Below the pieces are notes generated by a model that saw nothing but the letters and a program-made list of their open reading frames with translations, did not search any database and was not told the origin of the DNA. The position numbers and the translations under genes were made by a program. Of a stretch of 64,000 bases of DNA, positions 57,211 to 64,000 are shown one piece after another. The DNA is from Clostridia bacterium (GTDB taxonomy: Bacteria; Bacillota; Clostridia; Peptostreptococcales; Anaerovoracaceae). Position 1 is the first letter of the stretch. Every line of letters begins with the position of its first letter. The stretch is from positions 62,001-126,000 of the forward strand of contig JAUNMH010000005.1 in NCBI GenBank assembly GCA_030537495.1. The letters are read 5' to 3'.

Positions 57211-57328
57211 CATAGGCACATTGACATAAAAAAATTCCCCCTTCATTAGGGGGATAATTCATTTACACTGACATTTGGCCTTTGTTTATTTGGATATGTG
57301 GAGTGGCCGACAAAATAAAGCATCAGTA

Positions 57329-57400
57329 GCCTGACAAAAACATTAGCTGCCTTTAACAGGATTCTCCTTAACTGCATTAATGTTTTGTCAGGCTTTTTTT
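57329..57400 (+). terminator. Long hairpin with T tail, possibly ending an unknown RNA
   Basis: GCCTGACAAAAACATTA (from 57329) pairs with TAATGTTTTGTCAGGC (to 57393) with one bulge, leaving about 39 bases between, and seven T residues follow. A stronger, longer stem than needed for termination. No gene precedes it within 170 bases; another GGGGG/CCCCC hairpin lies at 57238-57258. Confidence 0.6.
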
Positions 57401-57447
57401 AGATGAAGGAATAGAAGTTGAATATAAGCTGTAAAGAAGAGTTTATA

Positions 57448-57476
57448 TTGACAAGTAACGACTATGTCGTTACAAT
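57448..57476 (+). promoter_or_regulatory. Promoter with a perfect operator dyad in its spacer
   Basis: TTGACA (57448-57453), 17 bases, TACAAT (57471-57476). The spacer holds GTAACGAC-TAT-GTCGTTAC (57455-57473), a perfect 8-bp inverted repeat overlapping the -10. A dimeric repressor bound there would block polymerase. It drives the unknown gene at 57501, and perhaps both tag genes behind it. Confidence 0.75.
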
Positions 57477-57500
57477 TGACGCAAGAAAGGCGGCTGATCT

Positions 57501-57938
57501 ATGGAAAAAACCATTAAGAACTATCTGTTGAATTTCAAAAGCAAAATTACTTATAAAGAAACTAATGCAGAAGAATTAGTTAGTGAGTTAATCGCAAAAT
57601 ATAACTGCGTAGATATTACAAATTCTTTTCTGAGAACTACAAAATACAAGATATATGCAGATAATTACCAGTATAAGTATGGAACTGTTATTGATTCTTC
57701 AGGTGTTTGTGCGTATGAGATAAAAAAGGATCTACAAAGCAGTGATCTTGAGGCTTATGATGAAGATGACGATATTTATTTCGTAGTGGAAAATGAACAT
57801 TGCTTCTTTGAAACAAATTGCAGAGAGTTGTTCTACGAAATGTCTTTGATGCGCTCAGTTAGCATGGACGACTATATCAATAATACAGAAAATTTGTTTG
57901 ATTTATTAGCACTGATAGCACAACATAAAGGTGAATAG
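57501..57938 (+). CDS. Hypothetical protein, first gene of the operator-controlled cluster
   Basis: I do not recognise this 145-residue acidic, cytoplasmic-looking protein. It has no membrane segment or signal peptide. Two motifs catch the eye: YKIYADNYQYKYGTVIDSSG in the middle and DLEAYDEDDDIYFVVENEHC, a strongly acidic turn followed by beta strand. The C-terminus is helical (NTENLFDLLALIAQHKG). It starts 24 bases after an operator-bearing -10 and precedes the tag gene by 18 bases, so it likely shares regulation with alkylation repair genes. AAGGCGG serves as a modest ribosome site. Confidence 0.75.
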   Translation: MEKTIKNYLLNFKSKITYKETNAEELVSELIAKYNCVDITNSFLRTTKYKIYADNYQYKYGTVIDSSGVCAYEIKKDLQSSDLEAYDEDDDIYFVVENEHCFFETNCRELFYEMSLMRSVSMDDYINNTENLFDLLALIAQHKGE

Positions 57939-57956
57939 GTGGGGGAGTGAGGAAAT

Positions 57957-58505
57957 ATGAAGCGGTGCAGTTGGTGTAACGAAAAGAATCCAATATATGT
58001 GGAGTACCACGACAATGAATGGGGAAAACTACAGACAGATGATGCGTACTTGTTTGAAATGCTTATTTTGGAGTCATTTCAGGCAGGACTGTCGTGGGAA
58101 TGTGTTTTGAATAAAAGAGAAAACTTCCGAGAAGCCTATGATGGTTTTGATATGGGGAAAGTCTGTGCCTATGACGAGGCGAAAAAAGCAGAACTTCGCA
58201 GCAATCCAGGGCTCATTCGCAACAAGCTGAAAATCGATGCAAGCGTTGGAAATGCAAGGATTTTCAGAGAGATTGTTGGCGAGTGCGGGAGCTTTTATGA
58301 TTACCTGAAAAACTTCACTGGGCCGGACATTATTTTCGAATGCGACAAAACAACTAGCGAAATTTCGGACAAGATTTCGGCAGACCTAAAGAAGCGAGGT
58401 ATGAAGTTTGTGGGGAGCACCATAATTTACTCTTTTCTCCAGGCAGTGGGAATGATTTATTCCCACGAGGAGAGCTGCGATATGTGCAAGCTAGCAGAAG
58501 AGTAG
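57957..58505 (+). CDS. tag: DNA-3-methyladenine glycosylase I
   Basis: Tag excises 3-methyladenine from alkylated DNA. The 182-residue protein begins MKRCSWCNEKNPIYVEYHDN and keeps the zinc ligands: Cys4 and His17 at the front, and His and Cys in the SHEESCDMC end. The fold's helix-hairpin-helix core contains LESFQAGLSWECVLNKRENFR and the GSTIIYSFLQAVGMI region. GGGGGAGTGAGGAAAT precedes the ATG. A second, closely similar Tag domain is fused in the next gene, so a tandem duplication has taken place. Confidence 0.96.
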   Translation: MKRCSWCNEKNPIYVEYHDNEWGKLQTDDAYLFEMLILESFQAGLSWECVLNKRENFREAYDGFDMGKVCAYDEAKKAELRSNPGLIRNKLKIDASVGNARIFREIVGECGSFYDYLKNFTGPDIIFECDKTTSEISDKISADLKKRGMKFVGSTIIYSFLQAVGMIYSHEESCDMCKLAEE

Positions 58506-58532
58506 AAATGTAATCGGAGGTAAGAACAAACT

Positions 58533-59633
58533 ATGTTATATGTAATCAGACATGGAAAAACTGACTGGAATCGTCAGCGGAAAATGCAGGGGAAAACGGA
58601 TATCCCCCTAAATGAAGAGGGAAGGGCTATGGCGGAAGCAGCTCATGAGAGATATAAGGATGTGCACTTTGACATTTGTTACTGTTCGCCTCTTTCCCGC
58701 GCAAGGGAGACTGCTGAAATTTTGCTTCAGGGACGTCAGGTTCCAATAATATTTGATGATCGCCTGGAGGAAATGGGCTTCGGCGTTGCAGAGGGTGAAA
58801 GTGCAGATCAAAGTGAAGGTGAGCCAATCTACAATTTTTTCAAGCATCCGGAGCGTTATGGGCTAGAACTTCCAGAAGGGGCCGAAAGCTTCCATGACTT
58901 GTTTGCTAGGACGGGAGAATTCCTGCGCGAGGTGGCGCTTCCTCAGGTGGAAGCGGGTAAGGACGTACTAATTGTTGGACACGGAGCTATGAATTCCAGC
59001 ATTGTGTGCCAGGTATGGGGATTACCACTTGAGGAGTTTTGGAGCGCCGGCATAGAGAACTGCGTGTTGAAACGTTTGATTCCAGCTGAGAAGAGGTGCA
59101 GTTGGTGCAATGAAAAGAATCCTCTTTATGTGGAATACCACGATAATGAATGGGGAAAATTGCGGACTGATGATGCATACCTGTTTGAAATGCTAATTTT
59201 AGAGTCATTTCAGGCGGGGTTGTCATGGGAATGCGTTTTGAATAAAAGAGAAAATTTTCGAAAAGCCTATGATGGTTTTGATATAGAAAAGGTCTGCAAC
59301 TATGACGAGGAGAAAAAAGCGGAGTTGCGGAGCAACCCTGGACTGATTCGCAATAAGCTGAAAACTGATGCAAGCGTTGGAAATGCAAAGATATTTCGTG
59401 AAATTGTGAATGAGTGGGGAAGTTTCTATGACTACCTCAAGAGTTTTACGGGGCCGGATGTTATTTTCGAATGTGGTAGAACGACGAGCCCGGTTTCTGA
59501 CCAAATTTCAGCTGATTTAAAGAGAAGAGGTATGAAGTTTGTGGGGAGTACCATAATTTATTCTTTCCTTCAGGCAGTGGGGATAATTTATTCCCACGAA
59601 GAGGGCTGCGACATGTGGCATGAAGGCTTGTAG
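58533..59633 (+). CDS. Fusion of a histidine phosphatase and a second Tag glycosylase
   Basis: Residues 1-~186 form a phosphoglycerate-mutase-like phosphatase: LYVIRHGKTDWNRQRKMQGK with the RHG catalytic His, SRARETAEIL, LEEMGFGVAEG and IVGHGAMNSS with the second catalytic His. Directly after IPAE the sequence becomes Tag (KRCSWCNEKNPLYVEYHDN) to the end, nearly identical to the gene just upstream. The Tag part retains the front zinc Cys and His and a C-terminal HEEGCD. No spacer or stop separates the domains. The fusion lies in a 366-residue frame with ribosome site CGGAGGTAAG. Duplication of tag onto the phosphatase gene is the simplest history. Confidence 0.93.
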   Translation: MLYVIRHGKTDWNRQRKMQGKTDIPLNEEGRAMAEAAHERYKDVHFDICYCSPLSRARETAEILLQGRQVPIIFDDRLEEMGFGVAEGESADQSEGEPIYNFFKHPERYGLELPEGAESFHDLFARTGEFLREVALPQVEAGKDVLIVGHGAMNSSIVCQVWGLPLEEFWSAGIENCVLKRLIPAEKRCSWCNEKNPLYVEYHDNEWGKLRTDDAYLFEMLILESFQAGLSWECVLNKRENFRKAYDGFDIEKVCNYDEEKKAELRSNPGLIRNKLKTDASVGNAKIFREIVNEWGSFYDYLKSFTGPDVIFECGRTTSPVSDQISADLKRRGMKFVGSTIIYSFLQAVGIIYSHEEGCDMWHEGL

Positions 59634-59723
59634 CCTCAACATCGCCGAATGCAATGTGTGCGGAACGGTCATAAATCTCATTTCTTATCAAACAGCCGAA
59701 TCGCATCGTCTAATTGCGATGCG

Positions 59724-60024
59724 ATTCTATCAATCGTGGAACATTCGGCCTTTTTTGAATCGCCAGTACCAAAATTAGAGCTAAAAGCATGGCAAACCGC
59801 TACGTTCATCTCTTGTGTCTTGTACCTGGAAGACGCTTGTATTAGTTTAGATGCAAGAATTGTCCCTTTTATAGAGATAACGCATGAAATGTGGGTAAAG
59901 CAATCTTTGAAAACAGGAAGAAACTTACAAAAATCTAAAAATACTCAGAAATTAGACATGGTGAAGGCTGCCGTTTGGTACTGGCGACATTGAAAAGTGC
60001 CAAATGTGACAGAAATGATAGATT
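59724..60024. mobile_element. MITE-like inverted-arm element E3
   Basis: The left arm starts ATTCTATCAATCGTGGAAC (59724) and ends GCCAGTACCAAAAT (59777). The right arm (59974-60024) is inverted, with TTTGGTACTGGC inside and ACAGAAATGATAGATT outside. The 301-bp unit has an unrelated interior. Its left flank carries GCATCG-TCTAATTG-CGATGC, which resembles the outer flank of E1. Confidence 0.7.
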
Positions 60025-60241
60025 CGGCCAGGCGCAGGCCGGCCACCGACCCAAAATCGCCGCCGCCGGCCGCTGAATCCCATTGTTATCAGACAGTCCG
60101 CTAGTTAGTCTTGGTTCATGAATGTAAACTGCATTTACAGGAGCTTCGGCAGATGATAAGACTAGCGAATTTGATGTATTATTAGTAATTCTTACAATGA
60201 TTCTATTATATTTTTCGCCAGCACAGCCCGTCTAGTATAAC
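60025..60241. other. GC-rich gap between E3 and the TraX-like gene
   Basis: The first 60 bases are GC-rich (GCCGCCGCCGGCCGC) and palindromic. The remainder includes CGCTAGTTAGTCTT and AAGACTAGCG as a loose inverted pair 50 bases apart. No gene is supported. Confidence 0.4.
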
Positions 60242-60967
60242 CTAAATGTTTAAATATATACGTAAAAGCCCCAAAATTAGAATGTGTACTGGATAAAAGA
60301 AATAGTTGAACCATTTATATTGTTTACCTCTTTCACCATTATAGGTTAGGGTCATGCCAAAACCTATAAATGAGTAAAGCTCTTTTATAATTGATATATA
60401 TCCCAGGCTAGCACCAAGGAGCGGTTTATCATAGAATATATAAAAGAGATAGGCAACGACTATTGCGTGATAATCATAATCAAGGCTCAGCTCCATAGAT
60501 AGGAACCCAAAGAATGCTACAATAAGGATTGACAAAGCATACCAGAGATATTTATTGCTGATTTTATCTTTAAGAATGTCAATAATCCAAATTGTTACAA
60601 GGCATAGCGCCAAGGTAAACATTATATTGTTCCAATATGGAGAGAAACAAGCTTTTGACGTAAACAAATCAAAAGGCACTTCTGATATTACACCGAAAAT
60701 CAAAAGCGTAATCAGATATTTCATTCTGTTGCTAGTTTTGAAGAATCCCTCTACAATGAAAAAAACAAACAGCGGGAATGCAATTCTGCCTAAAATAGAA
60801 AATAGATTGGACAAATGTAATAGAAAACCTTGCCCATTTAAATAAGGTGTTATTAAAGCATTATTAACATGATCTATCAGCATAGATGCAAATGCCAAAT
60901 ACTTTAGTTGTGCTCCATTGAAAATCTGGAGTTTCTTTAATCTTGTCTGGTTGAATTTTGTATCCAT
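60242..60967 (-). CDS. TraX-family membrane protein
   Basis: The 241-residue protein has about seven hydrophobic helices and the TraX family pattern: LKYLAFASMLIDHVNNALIT near residue 21, LGRIAFPLFVFFIVEGFFKT near 60, and GVISEVPFDLF near 92. TraX of F plasmid acetylates pilin, but chromosomal homologues in Firmicutes are putative membrane acyltransferases of unknown substrate. GAGGGGGATATT is the ribosome site. It starts 24 bases after the histidine kinase gene on the same strand and may be the third member of that operon. Confidence 0.9.
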   Translation of the reverse strand: MDTKFNQTRLKKLQIFNGAQLKYLAFASMLIDHVNNALITPYLNGQGFLLHLSNLFSILGRIAFPLFVFFIVEGFFKTSNRMKYLITLLIFGVISEVPFDLFTSKACFSPYWNNIMFTLALCLVTIWIIDILKDKISNKYLWYALSILIVAFFGFLSMELSLDYDYHAIVVAYLFYIFYDKPLLGASLGYISIIKELYSFIGFGMTLTYNGERGKQYKWFNYFFYPVHILILGLLRIYLNI

Positions 60968-60991
60968 AATATCCCCCTCTAGTAATTAACG

Positions 60992-62227
60992 TTACTTTTC
61001 ACTCTGTGCGGGCATTGTCACTAGCATAGTTGTTCCGTTTTCCGAACTGTCTTCCACTTCAATGGTGCCGCCGTGCAAGTTGACAATTTCCCAAACAAGT
61101 GCCAGGCCAAGGCCTACGCCGCCGTACTTGCGGCTGCGTGATTTATCAACTCGGAAAAACGGCTGGAAAATGCTTTCGCGATACTGTTCGGGTATGCCGA
61201 AGCCATGGTCGCACACGCGAATATGGGTGACATTATCAAAACCCCCATCAACTGTAATCCTAACTTTGCCACCTTCGCGGTTGTAGCGCAGGGCATTTTC
61301 TGTTAAATTAAATATTAACTGATAAATCAGAGTATCGCTACCGGTAATAGTTGCATCGCCATCACATTCTAAGGCGACGCCCTTTTTTTCTGCAAGAGGC
61401 GCAAGGTCTGTGAAAATCTCCTCAATCATCGGTGCAAGTTCTATTTCGTCGTCGCAAGGAACTTCGCGAAGCTCACTCATTTCGAGAAGAGTTTTTGTCA
61501 TAGAAGACATGCGCTCGGTTTGCTCCTGCAAAAGTTTGAGGATTTCAGATGTTTCGGAACCTACAACTGGGTGTTCTGCAGTAAAAAGTTCTATCTGGGC
61601 CTGCATTAACGCTAAAGGAGTTCGAAGCTCATGGGCCGCGTTTCCAGTAAATTGGCGCTGGGTATAAAACCCTTCATCAAGACGCTCAATCATGTTGTTA
61701 AAAGCCATACTGAATTGCTTAAATTCAGGGAGAACATCTTCGCTTATTTTCATGTCGGCAAGATTATTTGGTTGAACCTTTTCGACCTGTGCTGCAAAAG
61801 TACGCAAAGGTTTTAGGGCGCGTCCGCTTACAAAATAGGCGAGAATGCCACCAAGTAAGGTTACGATTATGGTAATGTACCAGTTGGTTTTGTCAAAGGA
61901 TTCTTGGGCGCCGCCAACTATAATGGTAAGCTCACTGTCCAGGTCCACATCGTCAGGGTTGAAGGATTCCATCGAATTGTCATTAGACGATGCGATGTCA
62001 CTGTCCGCAGCGCCTGTCCCCGCGCTGGTGCCACCGACCTTAGCATCTGCCTCATCACTTGAATCGTTAGCTGCGCTATCGTCTGTAAACGTTGAAATTC
62101 CATCACTTATTGCATCCATATAATGCTTTCCTGAGTAGCCAATGAGGAAATTCATTAGCACGCAGGTTGCACATATCAAAAGGGCTGTCATCAAGGTGAT
62201 GCGCCACTGTAAAGAAAGTTTTCTCAT
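60992..62227 (-). CDS. Two-component sensor histidine kinase
   Basis: The 411-residue kinase has a first membrane helix (residues ~10-28), an extracellular loop (~29-118) rich in Asp, Ser, Gly and Ala, a second helix (~118-136, YITIIVTLLGGILAYFVSG), and HAMP. The phospho-His is in NAAHELRTPLALMQ near residue 197. The ATPase N-box is LIFNLTENALRY, G1 is CDHGFGIPEQYR, and VGLGLALVWEIV follows. The acidic sensor loop suggests cationic peptide or metal sensing, which is inference. Its ATG overlaps the regulator's stop codon (TAATG). Confidence 0.95.
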   Translation of the reverse strand: MRKLSLQWRITLMTALLICATCVLMNFLIGYSGKHYMDAISDGISTFTDDSAANDSSDEADAKVGGTSAGTGAADSDIASSNDNSMESFNPDDVDLDSELTIIVGGAQESFDKTNWYITIIVTLLGGILAYFVSGRALKPLRTFAAQVEKVQPNNLADMKISEDVLPEFKQFSMAFNNMIERLDEGFYTQRQFTGNAAHELRTPLALMQAQIELFTAEHPVVGSETSEILKLLQEQTERMSSMTKTLLEMSELREVPCDDEIELAPMIEEIFTDLAPLAEKKGVALECDGDATITGSDTLIYQLIFNLTENALRYNREGGKVRITVDGGFDNVTHIRVCDHGFGIPEQYRESIFQPFFRVDKSRSRKYGGVGLGLALVWEIVNLHGGTIEVEDSSENGTTMLVTMPAQSEK

Positions 62228-62898
62228 TATTTTTCCTCCATTACATAGCCTTCGCCAATGCGATTGTGAATCGGGTCGTGACCTAAAGCCCCGCGAAGTT
62301 TCTTGCGCAAGGCAGAAATATGCACCCTAATGGAATTGCTGAAATTATCCACGCTGCTGTCCCACACGTGCTCAATCAGCTCCTCCTGGCTCACTGGTCG
62401 CCCTTGGTTCAGCATCAGATACTCTAGAATTCCCGTCTCCTTACGCGTCAAGGATAAAGTCTCTCCACAAGCAGCTGCCTTTCGCGTCTTGGTGTCAAAA
62501 GAAAGCTCTCCACATGTCAGAACCACTTGATCTTGGGTGAATTTTCTCAGCGTAAGATTTCTGATTCTAGCCGCCAGCTCCTCTAGGTGAAATGGTTTTG
62601 TTAGATAATCGTTAGCGCCGGCGTCCAGACCCTCAACCTTGTCCACAACGTCACTGCGCGCCGAGAGAATCAGGACCTTGGTATCGTAGTCTGTCTGGCG
62701 CAGAGTTTTCAGCACGGTCATACCGTCAGCCCCAGGCAGATTCAGGTCTAACACCACAAGATCAAAACTTTCAACGGCCAGCATTTCCATTGCTTCAAGC
62801 CCATCATAACAGTAGTCCACGCTGTAAGCCAAGCGCTTCAGACTGCGGACAATTGTATCGCAAAGTGCTCTTTCATCTTCAACAACTAAAATATGCAT
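62227..62898 (-). CDS. OmpR-family response regulator
   Basis: The 223-residue regulator has a receiver domain (MHILVVEDERALCDTI at the front, phospho-Asp in FDLVVLDLNLPGADGM near residue 51, the Thr/Ser switch in KVLILSARS, Lys in DYLTKPF near 101). A winged-helix output domain follows (LTRKETGILEYLMLNQGRPVS and VRVHISALRKKLRG). GGAGGATATTT is the ribosome site. It heads a regulator-kinase-TraX cluster. Paired 11-bp-spaced repeats at 62960-62975 are a plausible autoregulatory site. Confidence 0.96.
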   Translation of the reverse strand: MHILVVEDERALCDTIVRSLKRLAYSVDYCYDGLEAMEMLAVESFDLVVLDLNLPGADGMTVLKTLRQTDYDTKVLILSARSDVVDKVEGLDAGANDYLTKPFHLEELAARIRNLTLRKFTQDQVVLTCGELSFDTKTRKAAACGETLSLTRKETGILEYLMLNQGRPVSQEELIEHVWDSSVDNFSNSIRVHISALRKKLRGALGHDPIHNRIGEGYVMEEK

Positions 62899-62934
62899 AA
62901 ATATCCTCCATATAAAATAGGTAGTGTATGATTT

Positions 62935-62975
62935 ATTATAGCATGGAAAAATAAAGTTTCTGTTAAATTCCTGTT
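62935..62975 (-). promoter_or_regulatory. -10 and 11-bp-spaced direct repeats before the response regulator
   Basis: On the minus strand TATAAT (62940-62935) is preceded by AACAG (62964-62960) and AACAG (62975-62971), 11 bases apart, each preceded by A/T-rich bases. No good -35 hexamer exists. This fits OmpR-type activation, and the site lies between the divergent CD1871A gene and the regulator, so it could serve both. Confidence 0.5.
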
Positions 62976-63039
62976 CTTAACAAAGATTTTACACAAGATT
63001 TGGTAGAATAAGGCCAAGATGAAGGGAGGGATTAGATTG

Positions 63040-63183
63040 TTGAAAACGAAAAAAGCTGCAGTTCAGTTGATTTTCATAGCGGCCGGAGTCGGTATGTTAT
63101 GCTATGGAGTTATGCGTGGAGAAGCAGACAGCGTTTTAGGCAAGGCAATAAGATTGTGTTTGGAGTGTGTTGGAATTGGATAA
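63040..63183 (+). CDS. CD1871A-family CxxC small membrane protein
   Basis: The 47-residue product has one membrane helix (AAVQLIFIAAGVGMLCYGVM) followed by RGEADSVLGKAIRLCLECVGIG, the CxxC-containing ending of the CD1871A family. Function is unknown. Family members usually precede a polyferredoxin-like membrane protein, as here, suggesting a shared redox role. Start is TTG at 63040 or 63037, after the strong AGGGAGGG; ATG 63019 is in frame but has a weaker site. It is too short for standard gene-length thresholds. Its end overlaps the next gene by 8 bases. Confidence 0.8.
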   Translation: MKTKKAAVQLIFIAAGVGMLCYGVMRGEADSVLGKAIRLCLECVGIG

Positions 63184-64000
63184 GAGAGAAAATAAAAAGT
63201 CTCAGTTTCTGGGACATTACCGCGGACTTGTGCAGGCGGGGGCGACGCTACTTACCAATGTGTATCTGCCTAATTTCCTAAAGGGCGGAATTTATCAAGG
63301 TAAGGGAAAAGCAGTGTGCGTGCCTGGATTAAACTGCTACTCATGTCCGGCGGCTTCAGGAGCTTGTCCGATTGGAGCATTTCAATCTGTAGTAGGATCA
63401 TCGAAATTTAGTTTTTCCTATTATATAACGGGATTTTTGATTTTGATGGGCGTGCTACTGGGAAGATTTATATGCGGATTTCTGTGTCCCTTTGGGTGGT
63501 TGCAGGATTTGCTAAATAAGATTCCGTGCAAGAAGCTGTCGACAAAGAAGTTGAAACCACTGACATATGTTAAATACATTGTGCTCGCTTTGACAGTGAT
63601 TTTATTGCCGGCTCTGGTTGTAAATGACTTGGGAATGGGAGATCCCTTCTTTTGTAAGTACATTTGCCCTCAGGGTGTGCTGGAAGGGGCAATTCCGCTG
63701 GCCGCCGTTGATGTGGGGATTAGGGCGGCCCTGGGAACATTGTTTACTAGAAAGCTAATTATTTTAATCGTTGTAGTTGTTCTTAGCATACTTTTCTACA
63801 GACCTTTCTGTAAATGGATCTGCCCTCTCGGTGCCTTTTATGCGCTGATGAACAAGGTGTCTCTTCTTGGAATAGAAGTAGACGGGCACAAGTGTATTTC
63901 ATGTGGAAAATGCGCTAGAGTATGCAAGATGGATGTTGATGTTACTAAATCGCCAAATAATGGCGAGTGTATACGTTGTGGCAAGTGCGTAAATGCTTGT
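63176..64000 (+). CDS. 4Fe-4S polyferredoxin-like membrane protein, C-terminus beyond the window
   Basis: The visible 275 residues form a NapH/NosR/CcoG-related membrane protein. An N-terminal amphipathic stretch is followed by CVPGLNCYSCPAASGACPIG (near residue 45), several membrane helices, FICGFLCPFGWLQD near 100, FCKYICPQGVLEG near 160 and FCKWICPLGAFY near 210. Two [4Fe-4S] motifs CISCGKCARVC and CIRCGKCVNAC sit at the end. Such proteins pass electrons across the membrane to partner enzymes. The start may be TTG 63176, or TTG 63170, both close to GGAG. The adjacent CD1871A protein probably works with it. Confidence 0.88.
   Translation, partial: MDKRENKKSQFLGHYRGLVQAGATLLTNVYLPNFLKGGIYQGKGKAVCVPGLNCYSCPAASGACPIGAFQSVVGSSKFSFSYYITGFLILMGVLLGRFICGFLCPFGWLQDLLNKIPCKKLSTKKLKPLTYVKYIVLALTVILLPALVVNDLGMGDPFFCKYICPQGVLEGAIPLAAVDVGIRAALGTLFTRKLIILIVVVVLSILFYRPFCKWICPLGAFYALMNKVSLLGIEVDGHKCISCGKCARVCKMDVDVTKSPNNGECIRCGKCVNAC

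Noticed and set aside
59649..59993. 114-residue open frame across element E3
   Set aside because: It covers both arms and the interior of the repeat element, lacks a ribosome site, and is not shared with E1 or E2.

Overview
The window looks like a chromosomal segment of a low-to-moderate GC, anaerobic, Gram-positive-type bacterium of the class Clostridia. Seen in the sequence: strong Shine-Dalgarno sequences, consensus TTGACA/TATAAT promoters with 17-bp spacers, an S-box (SAM-I) riboswitch before metK, a CIRCE operator before groESL, a Rex redox repressor, a reverse rubrerythrin, a 2[4Fe-4S] ferredoxin, a CD1871A-type small protein and secreted proteins with Gram-positive signal peptides. Placement near the Eubacteriales family XIII/Anaerovoracaceae is an inference. 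No phage, integrase, transposase or CRISPR array was found, so most of the window is core genome.

Layout. 0-4 kb: 3'-truncated pyrG, a divergent small-RNA candidate, a secreted protein behind an 11-bp direct-repeat activator box, and SAM riboswitch-metK. 4-9.5 kb: a GC-rich repeat-filled gap, an unknown protein plus an AIM24-family protein, and a surface beta-helix protein flanked by direct repeats. 9.5-15 kb: lysC and a heterodimeric ABC exporter, expressed divergently from promoters that share one palindromic -35 hexamer. 15-26 kb: housekeeping genes (cytidylate kinase-like, metG, tatD, tilS with an apparently leaderless start, ftsH, a PucR-type regulator, coaX, dusB). 26-34 kb: rubrerythrin, an AAA-ATPase/PD-(D/E)XK protein, tRNA-Pro, an XRE regulator beside a broken kinase gene, an RsuA-type pseudouridine synthase, a ParE/Phd toxin-antitoxin pair, and a MoxR/CoxE pair. 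34-44 kb: a secreted transglutaminase-like protein, an orphan solute-binding lipoprotein, then a nifU-pepV-tsaE-tsaB-rimI-tsaD-ABC-F cluster that includes the tRNA t6A genes. 44-51 kb: acpP, rex, ferredoxin, a P-loop protein, an OGG-type glycosylase, and groESL. 51-60 kb: mntP, a Kef-type antiporter, guaB-guaA (guaA lacks its glutaminase domain), and an unknown gene with tag and a phosphatase-Tag fusion behind an operator-bearing promoter. 60-64 kb: TraX-like protein, a two-component system, and a CD1871A/[4Fe-4S] membrane protein pair cut by the window end.

The most unusual content is non-coding. A repeat family with conserved ~50-bp arms forms three inverted pairs of 268-301 bp around unrelated interiors (45.4, 50.4 and 59.7 kb) and three solo arms. 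A second family of GC-rich nested palindromes lies after groEL and also sits in frame inside the ABC-F gene. Other palindromes interrupt the glycosylase and possibly the pseudouridine synthase. Degenerate tandem arrays, one with an exact 21-bp period, occupy several gaps. These observations point to active REP/MITE-like repeat traffic that also remodels proteins.
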